Below are positions 18,486 through 27,666 of a stretch of 64,000 nucleotides of DNA, in pieces. Positions within the stretch are counted from its first letter, which is position 1. Every line of letters starts with the position of its first letter. Under the pieces are notes generated by a model that made no database searches, was not told the origin of the DNA, and was given only the letters and a program-made list of their open reading frames with translations. Source of the stretch: Maridesulfovibrio bastinii DSM 16055 (GTDB lineage Bacteria > Desulfobacterota > Desulfovibrionia > Desulfovibrionales > Desulfovibrionaceae). Position numbers and translations under genes: made by a program. Location of the stretch: assembly GCF_000429985.1 (NCBI RefSeq), contig NZ_KE387014.1:201524-265523 (forward strand), read 5' to 3'.

Positions 18486-20816
18486 TTAACAGAACCTTGC
18501 AATAACGTCTAAAAGATTGCTCTGGTCAAAATTTGATTTGACAATGTAAGCATTTGCCCCGGCATCAACACCTTTTTCCCGATCCTCTTTCGAGCCGAGT
18601 GAGGTTACCAAAATCACAGGAAGATTGGCAAAGCGATCAATTTTCCTGACCTTTTCAGTAAGTCCGAAACCATCAAGGTTAGGCATTTCAACGTCTGAGA
18701 CCAGAACATCAGGTTCCGCGCTTTTCACTTTTACAAGGGCATCCTGTCCGTCTACCGCGGTAACAACATTATAACCTGCAGCTTCAAGAACATTTTTCAA
18801 AAGAACTCTTGAAGTTATGGAATCTTCGGCAACGAGTACGGTCCTCATTTCCTGAACCTGCTTAACATGCGAAACTGAAATCGTTCCCACCCCGGAGTGA
18901 AGGCCCATAGCTGTTTTAAGTATATCCGGTACATGCAGAATAGGAGCTAGAGTTCCGCTGCCGAGCATTGAAACCCCGGAAACATTGCGGACTCTTTTTA
19001 TTTTGGAACCGAAAGGCTTGGACATAATATCCTGCTCGGCTGCAAGGGAATCAACGGTGACCGCAACGAGCATACGCCCCTTTCCCAGTATAAGCGCAGG
19101 GAATGAACGCCTTTCCTCGCTGTCATTCTTCAGTTCAAGAATATCAGCCAGCGAAACAATAGGAATGGTCCTTGAACCATAAATAATTGTTTCCCTGCCG
19201 CCGGAAAGTTCCACATCCTCATTGCGGACCAGTACAACTCTTCTGACGACATTTTTGGGTATGACAAAAGACTGCCCGGCACTTTCAACAACAAGCCCTC
19301 TAAAAGAAGTCAGTGTCACAGGAAGATTGATAACCACCCGCATTCCCTTACCGGTAATGCTGGAGACAAAAACATTGCCGCCAAGGGTCTCAATCCTGTC
19401 CCTGACAATTGCCATTCCCAGCCCGCGGCCGGAAATATCGGAAATAATCTTTTTGGTGGACATCCCGGAAAGAAAAATAAGATTGATAAGCTCCCTGCGA
19501 TCCATCAGGTCAGCGGCATCCTTTGAAATAACACCCTTGGCTATGGAAGAAGATTTCAAAACATCAAGATTTACACCACCGCCGTCATCCCTGATAATTA
19601 TACGGATTACATCACGGTCCAGCCTTGAAATTTCGATTGAAACCTTACCGGTTTCAGGCTTTTTACTGGCAAGCCTTTCATCCGAAGATTCAATTCCGTG
19701 GTCTATTGCGTTTCGTATAAGATGAATAAAAGGGTCTTTAAGTCTTTCAAGAATTCTACGGTCAATTCTGACATTCTGCCCTGTTATTTTAAAATCAACT
19801 TTTTTCTCACTTTCGCGGCAGATATCCCTGACCATTTTAGGGAAAATATCCAGAAGAGAAGAAAAAGGAAGCAGCATTGAAGTCTTGAATTCACTGATCA
19901 ATCCGTCAACTCTTGAAGATAGCTCCCAATGCCCTTTTCTCGAATTGTATGAAACTCTCTGCAACTCTTCGCTAAGGGATTTCATGCTCATCTTGAAACG
20001 TTTGAAGTTTTCGTCAGTTATCTGTTTTTTCCCAACCTCACGTTCCAGAGAAAATTCACGTAATGATCTGGATAACTGCTCAAAGCGTTCAGAGATATCA
20101 AAAAGAACTTGAGACCTCGATTCAAGGGCATTTCGTGAAAAAAGCAATTCTTCAGTCTGCAAAAGCAGATTCGTAAGCAGTGAAGCATCGACCCTGACTG
20201 TTTCTCCCAGTGAAGGAACAGGAGCTGTATTCTTATGTAATTTTTCTTCAGCAGGATTTTCGGGCTTAAGCGGTTCAAAATTTTTTTCAGTTGAATTTAT
20301 ATTCCCGTCAGGCTCTGTTTCAGGACTGGCAGATTTTTCTCCGGATTCTTCATTGGAATTTTTTTTGCTGCTCAGGGAGATATCATCATTACCGTGTCCA
20401 TCATCAAAAAGCCTTGCAGAGGTTGAAAGCTCCCGCATTTTGGACAGAGCCAGAGAAATTCTTCCATCTTTGCCGCTACCATCACCTGAGGGCTGCAATA
20501 ATAAATCTGAGAGCAGATCAACCCAGCTGACCAGATATTCACGGGCCTCCGACGATGGAGCGCGTCCCGTTTTTTTAAGAACGGAAAAAACAGATTCCAT
20601 CGCCTGACAAAACCGCTCGACATCACTTAGCCCAACGGCTCTTGCTGCTCCCTTAAGACTATGGGTTTCCCGAAAAGCACTTTCCACAAGCACCTGTGTT
20701 TCGGTTTCGTCAGGGCCTTTCGCAAGAGCAAGAATATCAGCGGTCAAAACCTGAATTCTTTCCCGGCCTTCTCCCTCAAAGGCTTTCAGCAGTCTGGCTT
20801 TTAGGTCATCATTCAT
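18486..20816 (-). CDS. Hybrid CheA histidine kinase with C-terminal receiver (WspE-like)
   Basis: The central kinase of a chemosensory array. Domains in order are Hpt with phosphorylatable His52 (FRETHSLKGAARAVG), a long acidic Ser/Glu/Pro-rich linker (about 135-205), a dimerisation region, a CheA-type HATPase (LIRNAIDHGIESSDE, RDDGGGVNLD and GRGLGMAIVRDR), a CheW-like coupling domain and a C-terminal receiver (VLVSDVEMPNLDGFG). The CheA-REC fusion is typical of WspE/FrzE-like systems for alternative cellular functions rather than flagellar chemotaxis, where the fused receiver can act as a phosphate sink or relay. No P2 domain was obvious. It lies between a CheW gene and cheB on one strand. 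Confidence 0.93.
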   Translation of the reverse strand: MNDDLKARLLKAFEGEGRERIQVLTADILALAKGPDETETQVLVESAFRETHSLKGAARAVGLSDVERFCQAMESVFSVLKKTGRAPSSEAREYLVSWVDLLSDLLLQPSGDGSGKDGRISLALSKMRELSTSARLFDDGHGNDDISLSSKKNSNEESGEKSASPETEPDGNINSTEKNFEPLKPENPAEEKLHKNTAPVPSLGETVRVDASLLTNLLLQTEELLFSRNALESRSQVLFDISERFEQLSRSLREFSLEREVGKKQITDENFKRFKMSMKSLSEELQRVSYNSRKGHWELSSRVDGLISEFKTSMLLPFSSLLDIFPKMVRDICRESEKKVDFKITGQNVRIDRRILERLKDPFIHLIRNAIDHGIESSDERLASKKPETGKVSIEISRLDRDVIRIIIRDDGGGVNLDVLKSSSIAKGVISKDAADLMDRRELINLIFLSGMSTKKIISDISGRGLGMAIVRDRIETLGGNVFVSSITGKGMRVVINLPVTLTSFRGLVVESAGQSFVIPKNVVRRVVLVRNEDVELSGGRETIIYGSRTIPIVSLADILELKNDSEERRSFPALILGKGRMLVAVTVDSLAAEQDIMSKPFGSKIKRVRNVSGVSMLGSGTLAPILHVPDILKTAMGLHSGVGTISVSHVKQVQEMRTVLVAEDSITSRVLLKNVLEAAGYNVVTAVDGQDALVKVKSAEPDVLVSDVEMPNLDGFGLTEKVRKIDRFANLPVILVTSLGSKEDREKGVDAGANAYIVKSNFDQSNLLDVIARFC

Positions 20817-20853
20817 TTAGCACCTACAAAAAAATGGCAGCAGATTTATTAAC

Positions 20854-21429
20854 CTACCAGTTGCCCGAAACAGCTCCGGGAACAGAAACAACATCCTCAT
20901 CAATTTCCAGTCCGGGATCATTTATGAGTTTTTCCGTCTGAAAAACAAAAACTCTATCCCCGGTTATTCCGGCACAATATGCGGCCCCGGCAAACCCTTT
21001 TTCTGTCTGTCTGGAAATCTTTGAGTCTTCAATCAGGCGGACATCATGCACTGCTTCAACCAACAGACAAAATTCAATATCCTCATTGCCGACTATAACC
21101 AGCTCATCCGCGGAATTTTTACCGGAACGGCTGAGGCCGAGATATAAGGACAGATCAACAACCTGAAGGATATATCCCCTTAAGCTGACAATTCCAGCCA
21201 TCCAGCCCGGAGTGCAGGGTATGCGGGTCAGCCCTTCAACTTTTCGTATTTCCTTAATGAAACCTGTTTCAATAGCAAATTTTTCACCTGACAAAGTAAT
21301 AATGAGATAGTCACGCGCGCCTATATGCCTGCTCTCTTCCTCAAATAAGAGGTCATCCCGGTGGGCAAGGTTTTTCGCACGTTCACGCAGAATTTCCCGA
21401 TCGTTTTTGTGTCCAGCTGATTCATTCAC
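20854..21429 (-). CDS. CheW-like coupling protein (WspD-like)
   Basis: A 191-aa CheW protein that links receptors to CheA. The SH3-like CheW core starts near residue 46 (YLIITLSGEKFAIETGFIKE) and includes the typical IPCTPGWMAGIVSLRG segment. About 45 charged residues extend the N-terminus, as in WspD-type CheW proteins. Its first four bases overlap the cheR stop (ATGA), which indicates translational coupling. It is the second CheW of the operon. Confidence 0.9.
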   Translation of the reverse strand: MNESAGHKNDREILRERAKNLAHRDDLLFEEESRHIGARDYLIITLSGEKFAIETGFIKEIRKVEGLTRIPCTPGWMAGIVSLRGYILQVVDLSLYLGLSRSGKNSADELVIVGNEDIEFCLLVEAVHDVRLIEDSKISRQTEKGFAGAAYCAGITGDRVFVFQTEKLINDPGLEIDEDVVSVPGAVSGNW

Positions 21430-22946
21430 AGTGTAATCCTGTTGCGCTGCTGACGATCTTCACAGACCGTGGCCAGCTTTTCTATCATTTCGGCAAGCCG
21501 TCCTGCGGTAAGATCGCCGGAATATTTTATGATATCATCTTTTTCACAACCGCATAAATTTCTGAGAGCAGACCTGAAATGGACTGAAGCTGACCGCAGG
21601 TCTCCACGGTCAAGGTAGATATTACCAAGCATTACGTCAGCCATCACAATTCCTGAATCTGCATAAAGTGTCTTGCGAAAAAACTTTAAAGCTTCATCAG
21701 TATTCCGGTCTTTAAAATTTATTTCTCCAAGCAGATAATAGGCTTCAGGAGTGATATGGTCCACTTCCAAAATTTTCATGCATATTTCTCTTGCGGCTTC
21801 ACAATCTCCGGAATTGAGGAGTTCACGCCCCTTCAAAAGCAACTCACTTACAGCATGGTCGCTTTCGACAACAGCAGTACTATCAGATTCCAAATCTGAC
21901 ACAGAATCAGAATATTGATGATCTATTGAACCTGAATCTGAATAACTGTCAACAGCTACAGTATTCCCGGAGATAGTGCTGTTATCATCTATTGTATATC
22001 CGGAAGCATATTCTTCATAAACTAAACTTTCGTCTATGCTCAAAGAATTGCTTTCAGCTCCATACATGCTGGACTTATCTATTGCTTCGCATGCTGAAAA
22101 TGTAATGTCGTTACTATCAGCATGTTTTGAAAACAAAAGGAGTCCATCGATGTTTTTGCAATGGAAATTACCATGTTCAAGTATAAGACATGATTCACTT
22201 GCTGTAGAAACAAAATGACCCTGCTCTGCTAAGGCCTTATGCATTTTATTAAGTACACTGCCGACAACACTGTTGCAGAAATACATCAGCACATTACGGC
22301 AGAGAATCAGGTCAAAACTATCCATGGAAGCAGGAATCATCCCTTTGACCAGATTAAGTTTCATGAAATTAACCCGTGTAGCAATTTCAGAACTCAATTT
22401 AAAAGAATTTTCACCGATCGTCTCAAAGTAGCGCTCTTTCAGAGCAAGGGCCTGCTCATTACGAAAAGACCATTTTCTATAGACCGCTTTTCTGGCTCGC
22501 ATAAGAGCTCTGGAATCAAGATCTGTAGCAACAATCTCCATAGGGATACCAAGCTTGTCTCCCATCATTGCAAAAGTATATGGCTCTTCACCTGATGTGC
22601 AGGCAGCACTCCAGATTCTTACAGCACCATCCCTGCCGCTGCCTTTTCCAGACAGAGGTTTGAGGATATGCTGTTCAATGACTTTTAACGCTCTCGGTTC
22701 TCTGAAAAAATAAGTCTCGCCGATAGTCAGATGATCAATTAATATTTCACGTTCCCGCTCAGTAAGTCCGCCGCGAAGACATCTTTCTATAAATCCTGAA
22801 ACAGGTTCTTCGGGTGAAGCTTCACTGATAAAACTGCTCATAACCCGGTTGAGGTCCTCACAGCGTTCCGGGGTAAATTCCAGACCGAACTTATCCTTAA
22901 TAATATCTGCAAATTTTAAAAGCTGCTGTTCATTTAATAACTTCAT
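21426..22946 (-). CDS. CheR-type methyltransferase with C-terminal TPR (WspC-like)
   Basis: CheR adds methyl groups from SAM to receptor glutamates. The CheR N-domain and Rossmann catalytic domain occupy residues 1-275 (GETYFFREPRALKVIE at 76-91, the SAM site RIWSAACTSGEEPY at 110-123, and CRNVLMYF at 216-223). A low-complexity linker of about 90 residues, very rich in Ser and Asp, spans roughly 275-365. TPR units follow (about 366-465), matching WspC, whose TPRs help engage the receptor. The long Ser/Asp linker is an unusual feature. The gene lies between two CheW genes, 7 bases after the first. Confidence 0.92.
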   Translation of the reverse strand: MKLLNEQQLLKFADIIKDKFGLEFTPERCEDLNRVMSSFISEASPEEPVSGFIERCLRGGLTEREREILIDHLTIGETYFFREPRALKVIEQHILKPLSGKGSGRDGAVRIWSAACTSGEEPYTFAMMGDKLGIPMEIVATDLDSRALMRARKAVYRKWSFRNEQALALKERYFETIGENSFKLSSEIATRVNFMKLNLVKGMIPASMDSFDLILCRNVLMYFCNSVVGSVLNKMHKALAEQGHFVSTASESCLILEHGNFHCKNIDGLLLFSKHADSNDITFSACEAIDKSSMYGAESNSLSIDESLVYEEYASGYTIDDNSTISGNTVAVDSYSDSGSIDHQYSDSVSDLESDSTAVVESDHAVSELLLKGRELLNSGDCEAAREICMKILEVDHITPEAYYLLGEINFKDRNTDEALKFFRKTLYADSGIVMADVMLGNIYLDRGDLRSASVHFRSALRNLCGCEKDDIIKYSGDLTAGRLAEMIEKLATVCEDRQQRNRITL

Positions 22947-22953
22947 GCAATCA

Positions 22954-23433
22954 TCAGGCTCCGGTTTCCTTGATACCAGCTGTTTCCATAGCTTCCACCA
23001 GATTGAAGACCTGATCTTCGCTTAAAAATCCATCAACACTCTGAATATATATTATTTTACCATCGTGTCCCGACACGGAATCAACAAGAGTAAGCCCCGG
23101 CCAGAATGACTTTGAACCTTTAATTTCAAATTCGGAAAGGGTTATGACCTCTGAAACTTCATCGACAACAAGAGCCAGTGGAAGCTCTCCGCGTGATGTA
23201 AAAATAAATTGATCATTCAAATCCACTTCGTGTGAAGGAAGCCCCATTTTACGGCGCAGATTTATTACAGGTACAGTCTCACCAGCATAGTTGACGACTC
23301 CCATAACCGGATCAGGAGCGTCGGGCAAAGCGGCAACCAGAACGGATCTTTCAACTGAACGCACCACGGAAGTAGGCAGGGCGAGATGGAAATCCCCAAT
23401 CCTAAACAAAACAAAATCCTGATTCTTCATCAT
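22954..23433 (-). CDS. CheW-like coupling protein (WspB-like)
   Basis: A 159-aa CheW domain protein (DFVLFRIGDFHLALPTSVVR at the N-terminus, then PVMGVVNYAGETVPVINLRR). It is the first gene of the chemosensory cluster, and the order CheW - CheR-TPR - CheW - CheA-REC - CheB is the same as wspB-C-D-E-F. The receptor gene (wspA) that normally precedes it is absent: the next gene upstream on this strand is a lytic transglycosylase, 97 bases away. An A/T-rich gap at 23434-23529 could hold the operon promoter. Confidence 0.9.
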   Translation of the reverse strand: MMKNQDFVLFRIGDFHLALPTSVVRSVERSVLVAALPDAPDPVMGVVNYAGETVPVINLRRKMGLPSHEVDLNDQFIFTSRGELPLALVVDEVSEVITLSEFEIKGSKSFWPGLTLVDSVSGHDGKIIYIQSVDGFLSEDQVFNLVEAMETAGIKETGA

Positions 23434-23529
23434 GTTCCTCTGACAAAATCTAAAAAAATTCGTACTTTGACAGACAATACTTCACTGAATCTTCTACTGA
23501 TATTATAATTCAAAGCTTTAAGCTATAAA

Positions 23530-24123
23530 TCATCTTTTATTTTTCATTATCAGATACTTTTTATAGATTTGCCGTGCGTATACTTCCGCTTTCTCAGGAA
23601 GATTTGCCGGAGATCCGGTATGGTAGGCTCCGACAGCTTTCCAGTTGTTTCCATAGCGTTTGAAACAATATCTGAGTATCCATGCTCCAAGCCGTAAATT
23701 TTCATCAGGAATTATGGCATCGGCAACATCAAGACCGAACTTTTCAATCCAGAATGAATTTACCTGCATCAAACCAATATCGTAACTTCTTGCACCTGAT
23801 TTTTTAATTATTTCGAGGGCTCTTTTGCGTGTAGCGGGATAGTAGCTCCTGCCGGAAATATTAACGGCCCACGGTTTGTAATGGCTCTCATGGCTGGCAA
23901 CAGCGTGCAGAAGCTCCATGGGTAAATCAAATTCATCAGCAACCTGACTGAACAAAGAAGGAATAGGGACCAGATCCCTTTTTCCAAGTCTGAACCTGTT
24001 TTGAATGCTTTCCCGAAAGACCGGAATCTCAGGTTCTTTCTCAAAAACAATCAGCGGAATGAAAGCATGAAAAAATAAAAGCCCTGAAAGAATCAGATAT
24101 ATTGGTATAAGATATCTACCCAT
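23530..24123 (-). CDS. Lytic transglycosylase (SLT-like), membrane-anchored
   Basis: A 197-aa protein with an N-terminal hydrophobic segment (about residues 5-27), so probably held in the inner membrane facing the periplasm. The transglycosylase core has the catalytic glutamate in LHAVASHESHYKPWAVN, the downstream DIGLMQVN and a late GAYHTGSP segment. Such enzymes cleave the MurNAc-GlcNAc bond of peptidoglycan, often to make room for envelope machines. It lies between the GGDEF-TPR gene and the Wsp-like operon on the same strand, which may mean co-transcription, but a functional link is inference. Confidence 0.88.
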   Translation of the reverse strand: MGRYLIPIYLILSGLLFFHAFIPLIVFEKEPEIPVFRESIQNRFRLGKRDLVPIPSLFSQVADEFDLPMELLHAVASHESHYKPWAVNISGRSYYPATRKRALEIIKKSGARSYDIGLMQVNSFWIEKFGLDVADAIIPDENLRLGAWILRYCFKRYGNNWKAVGAYHTGSPANLPEKAEVYARQIYKKYLIMKNKR

Positions 24124-24147
24124 CCTTTCAATGCCAGCCGCAAAGGA

Positions 24148-26565
24148 CTACCCTGCCAGTCTCGACAGGACTTCAGCAGCTTCCTCAATTTTTCCCTGAG
24201 CCTCAAGGGCGTCAGAAAGAGTTTTCCAATATCTGTTGTTGCCCGGTTTAAGCGCGGAACTCTGTCTTGCAAGAACCTCTGCAACCTGAGGGTCCTCACC
24301 ATTATCAAGATAAAGTCTGGCCAGAAGATTCATGGACGCGGCATCATTATGGTTGGCATTAAGAGCTAGATGCAGATATTCTCTGGTCTTGTCGGCTTCA
24401 CCGGCATTATAGGCCAGCCTTGCCAGATGGCGCATTGTAAGAGAATCACCGCCCTTAAGAACTGAAGCCCTCAAATAATATTCCTTTGCTTTTTCAAAAT
24501 CAGAATCATGCTCAGCAAGAAGTCCGAGCCTGACAAGGCTGAAAACATTGTCAGGATCAAGCTCAAGACACTTTTCGTATGAGCATCTGGCTTTGTCCAT
24601 TTCGCCAATCATGTGGCAGGCCCAACCGAGATTATAAAGAGCCATAATATTATTCGGAGTGATATCAAGAACCTCCTCAAACATTCTGGCTGCTTGTTCA
24701 GGCCGCCCGATCTGGGCATAACATATTCCCAGAGAATTTCTGGCAAGAATGTTATCAGGATCGGCAAGAAGGGCTGCTTTGAACTCCTCTACAGCAGCGT
24801 AAATATCACCATCCACATAAAGGCGGTCAGCGGAAATATTTAAAGAAACAGAGTCGAACTGGGCAACTTTAGGCTCTGCAAGCATCATGGCATGATCCAA
24901 AGCTTTACGGCAGTTATCCAGAACCTCGCTGCGTGAAAAATTAAGAAAAGGATAACCGGCAACACCGGAAGATAGATCAATTGCAAAATCTTCCGCACAT
25001 TCCCGGACAAGCCTTAAGGCCAAGCCCATCACATTATCACTTTCAGTTGAGGGAAAGTAATATATGAGGCTGTTTAAACTATAACGACCGCCCGTAACAT
25101 TTTCGGGGAAGAAAGTTTCTGCTCTGGATGCAACTTTTTGAACCAGCGCATCGTTGAACTTTTGAAAATTTCCGCCCTGCTCTCCGGGACTGCCGGAAAG
25201 CCTGAAAACGGCAATGGAAAAAAGATCTTCATTTTGTCTGAGTCTGCTGTAACGGCCGATAAAATCACGATAGCTGTACAGTCCGGTAACCATATCCTTC
25301 TGCGGAGATTTTCCGCTTTCAGGACCGGCCTGAGTATCAAAAAAGCTGTTCTTTTCTTCGAGAAGAGTAAGCCTGTCTCCTGAAACAACAGGCCATGCAG
25401 GATCGCTCAAATGCAGAATTTCAGCAAAAGCCACATCATTTTGAACCTCAATGAGTACAACTTCAGCTTTATACATTGTCGGGTAGGAACCGGAGATTCT
25501 TTCATCTTCGGTAATACGTCCCTGATATCCGGAATGAAATTCAGGAGCCCAGACAAGAAACCGTGAACCTTCACGGGCATCAACACTGTGACCAATGCTT
25601 AAAGCCAGCCGTTGCAGCGGCAGAACTTCGAGAACCTTGCCGCCTTTTTTAAGGATATCTGAATAGGCAAAAACCTGATTGCGCCCCATATCCTTAGCGG
25701 TGGATACAGCTTTTTCAGCCTTGCGCATTATGATCCGGCTCTGCTCATAAGCGGAGGTTTTAAAATGAGCACCAGATAGGCTCTGAGGATAATTGGCATA
25801 CCCGACACTGGCAGAAATTTTTATAATATCACCGGTAACATCATCCGAGACCGGAATACTTTCAACAGCTTCCCTGAGACGCTCCGCAAGATCGGCACAT
25901 GTGCGGGGTCTGCCGTCAGGAAGCATTAAAGCGAATTTATCATCAAGATAGCGGGAGCAGATAACAGGGTGCGGAGCAAGCTCACGAAGTTTTGCAGCCA
26001 CCCGGCTTATAATTGAATTTCCGAACTGGAACCCATAGCGATCGTTAATCCGCTGAAAATTATCAAGATCGACAAGAATAACCCCAAGAGAACCACTGAA
26101 AGTAGGTATGCCGGGGTCTTTACATCCGCCTGGAGCGGGCATAAGGCAGTTTTGTATAAGGTCCAGTTCCTTAACTACCTTTTTAAGAAACTGCTCCCGG
26201 GTCAGCAGCCCTGTCAGTGAATCGGTAATCGAAGATTTATATAGCAGCAGTTTTTCCAGAGCGGCTGAAGCCAGAGCCTGAAGATAGAAACCGGTTGATT
26301 CCGGTGATTCTATATCCACACCACGGGCGATGAAATACCCGAGCTCTGCGCCTCTTAAAACCAGCGGAAGCATAAGCTCCCTGCTGTCACGAAGGTATTT
26401 AGCCTTCAGAGACGAGGAAGTATCACCGGTTGGCTTCGGAAAATACAGACTGTATGATTCATAGGGAAGAAACTCGCTTACAGCGTCTTTAAGGGCATGC
26501 TCATAGTATATGAGATCCTGCCTGCTCAGGGTCACATTATCTTCAAAAAGGCTATCCTTGTTCAT
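24148..26565 (-). CDS. Protein with two degenerate GGDEF domains and C-terminal TPRs
   Basis: An 805-aa cytoplasmic protein. A first GGDEF-like domain starts near residue 115 (DSLTGLLTREQF, then GVILVDLDNFQRINDRYG), but the signature loop reads YLDDKF near residue 205 instead of GGDEF. A second, more diverged copy starts near residue 420 (DMVTGLYSYRDF) and has RYSLNSLIYYF near residue 495 at the equivalent place. Neither should make cyclic di-GMP. The last 215 or so residues are TPR units (for example ARNSLGICYAQIGRPEQAAR). It is likely a scaffold or nucleotide sensor rather than a cyclase. It sits just upstream of the transglycosylase and Wsp-like genes, and divergent from panC. Confidence 0.85.
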   Translation of the reverse strand: MNKDSLFEDNVTLSRQDLIYYEHALKDAVSEFLPYESYSLYFPKPTGDTSSSLKAKYLRDSRELMLPLVLRGAELGYFIARGVDIESPESTGFYLQALASAALEKLLLYKSSITDSLTGLLTREQFLKKVVKELDLIQNCLMPAPGGCKDPGIPTFSGSLGVILVDLDNFQRINDRYGFQFGNSIISRVAAKLRELAPHPVICSRYLDDKFALMLPDGRPRTCADLAERLREAVESIPVSDDVTGDIIKISASVGYANYPQSLSGAHFKTSAYEQSRIIMRKAEKAVSTAKDMGRNQVFAYSDILKKGGKVLEVLPLQRLALSIGHSVDAREGSRFLVWAPEFHSGYQGRITEDERISGSYPTMYKAEVVLIEVQNDVAFAEILHLSDPAWPVVSGDRLTLLEEKNSFFDTQAGPESGKSPQKDMVTGLYSYRDFIGRYSRLRQNEDLFSIAVFRLSGSPGEQGGNFQKFNDALVQKVASRAETFFPENVTGGRYSLNSLIYYFPSTESDNVMGLALRLVRECAEDFAIDLSSGVAGYPFLNFSRSEVLDNCRKALDHAMMLAEPKVAQFDSVSLNISADRLYVDGDIYAAVEEFKAALLADPDNILARNSLGICYAQIGRPEQAARMFEEVLDITPNNIMALYNLGWACHMIGEMDKARCSYEKCLELDPDNVFSLVRLGLLAEHDSDFEKAKEYYLRASVLKGGDSLTMRHLARLAYNAGEADKTREYLHLALNANHNDAASMNLLARLYLDNGEDPQVAEVLARQSSALKPGNNRYWKTLSDALEAQGKIEEAAEVLSRLAG

Positions 26566-26705
26566 GGAAAATGTTGTTACCCTGCAACGGCTTTCAATAC
26601 AAGCTTCTATTTACTATAGACAGCCCGAAATGATAAAGGTAACTAGGCTTCGCCTGTTATCCGGTCCACTAAAACTTAAACAGTATTCCATATTATAGAG
26701 CTATC

Positions 26706-27548
26706 ATGGAAATCATAAAAAATCCTGAAGAGTTACAAAAAAGAGCGCTGGAAATACGCGCTCAGGGTAAAACCATAGCACTGGTTCCGACCATGGGCTA
26801 CTTTCACAATGGACATTTAAGCCTGATGCAAACAGCCAGGCCAAAAGCTGATGTCCTGATCTGCTCCCTTTTTGTTAATCCGACACAGTTCGGTCCGAAT
26901 GAAGATCTGGAAAGTTATCCTCACGACCTTGACCGGGATGCTGCTCTGGCTGAAAAAAACGGGGTCGACATCCTTTTCGCACCGGACCCGGCAAAAATGT
27001 ATCATGAAAATCACAGCACCTGGGTTTCCGTTCCAGACCTGACCCAGAATCTCTGCGGAGCATCAAGACCCATACATTTCAGAGGAGTTGCAACGGTTGT
27101 AACCAAACTCTTTATGCTGGCCCAGCCTAATGTTGCAGTTTTCGGCCAAAAAGACTGGCAGCAGCTGGCAATGATAAAAAGAATGGTCCGTGACCTTGAT
27201 ATTCCTATTGATATTGTTTCTCAACCTATTGTAAGAGAAGAAAGCGGTCTGGCTCTCAGCTCTCGAAATGTTTACTTGAAAGAAGATGAACTGGCTCAGG
27301 CTCCCAATATACGCAAGGGTCTGCTGAGATTGAAACAGCAGGTGGATGACGGCATTGTCGATTGTGAAGTACTCAAGGAAAATTTAAAAGAGTTCTACAA
27401 CTCGGAAATCCCGCTGGGAACAATTGATTATATTGAGATTGTTCATCCAGACGACATCACTCCGCTTAAAAAAATTAATGGCCCGGCACTCTGTGCTGTT
27501 GCTGTTAAATTGATTTCAGCAAGACTTATAGACAATATTCTCGTTTAA
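26706..27548 (+). CDS. panC: Pantothenate synthetase
   Basis: Condenses pantoate with beta-alanine using ATP, the last step to pantothenate (coenzyme A pathway). Family motifs are [14 protein letters not shown] (HIGH-like ATP site, His34 and His37), [25 protein letters not shown] and the KMSKS-like [10 protein letters not shown]. The length of 280 aa is normal. It starts 140 bases from the divergent GGDEF-TPR gene. Other pan genes are not nearby. The metK leader follows directly. Confidence 0.96.
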   Translation: MEIIKNPEELQKRALEIRAQGKTIALVPTMGYFHNGHLSLMQTARPKADVLICSLFVNPTQFGPNEDLESYPHDLDRDAALAEKNGVDILFAPDPAKMYHENHSTWVSVPDLTQNLCGASRPIHFRGVATVVTKLFMLAQPNVAVFGQKDWQQLAMIKRMVRDLDIPIDIVSQPIVREESGLALSSRNVYLKEDELAQAPNIRKGLLRLKQQVDDGIVDCEVLKENLKEFYNSEIPLGTIDYIEIVHPDDITPLKKINGPALCAVAVKLISARLIDNILV

Positions 27549-27551
27549 ATG

Positions 27552-27610
27552 TAGGGTTCCGACCCTAAACTGCCGGGATTTTCCGGTATGCATAATTACT
27601 GAAGGCATCA
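27552..27610 (+). promoter_or_regulatory. Structured leader segment upstream of metK
   Basis: In the 118 bases between panC and metK, TAGGGT (27552-27557) pairs with ACCCTA (27562-27567) over a TCCG tetraloop. CCGG (27573-27576) can pair with CCGG (27583-27586). A terminator hairpin follows at once and ends only 22 bases before metK. The arrangement would suit an RNA switch, but I could not match it to any known SAM riboswitch class, and it may be no more than the panC 3' end. Confidence 0.35.
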
Positions 27611-27644
27611 GATCGGTAAAAAAAAATCAATACCGGTCTTTTTT
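27611..27644 (+). terminator. Rho-independent terminator just upstream of metK
   Basis: GATCGGTA (27611-27618) pairs with TACCGGTC (27631-27638) with one G-T pair over an A-rich loop, and six T follow. It ends 22 bases before the metK ATG, so any metK transcript started further upstream must pass it. Confidence 0.75.
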
Positions 27645-27666
27645 ATCCAATTCAGGAGGAACTTTA

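Noticed and set aside
24148-26565. Active diguanylate cyclase (WspR equivalent)
   Set aside because: Both signature loops lack the GGDEF/GGEEF residues and there is no receiver domain, so it cannot be a simple WspR.
27549-27666. Known SAM riboswitch upstream of metK
   Set aside because: The leader is short, and I could not match it to SAM-I, SAM-II, SAM-III or SAM/SAH patterns, so only an unassigned leader is reported.
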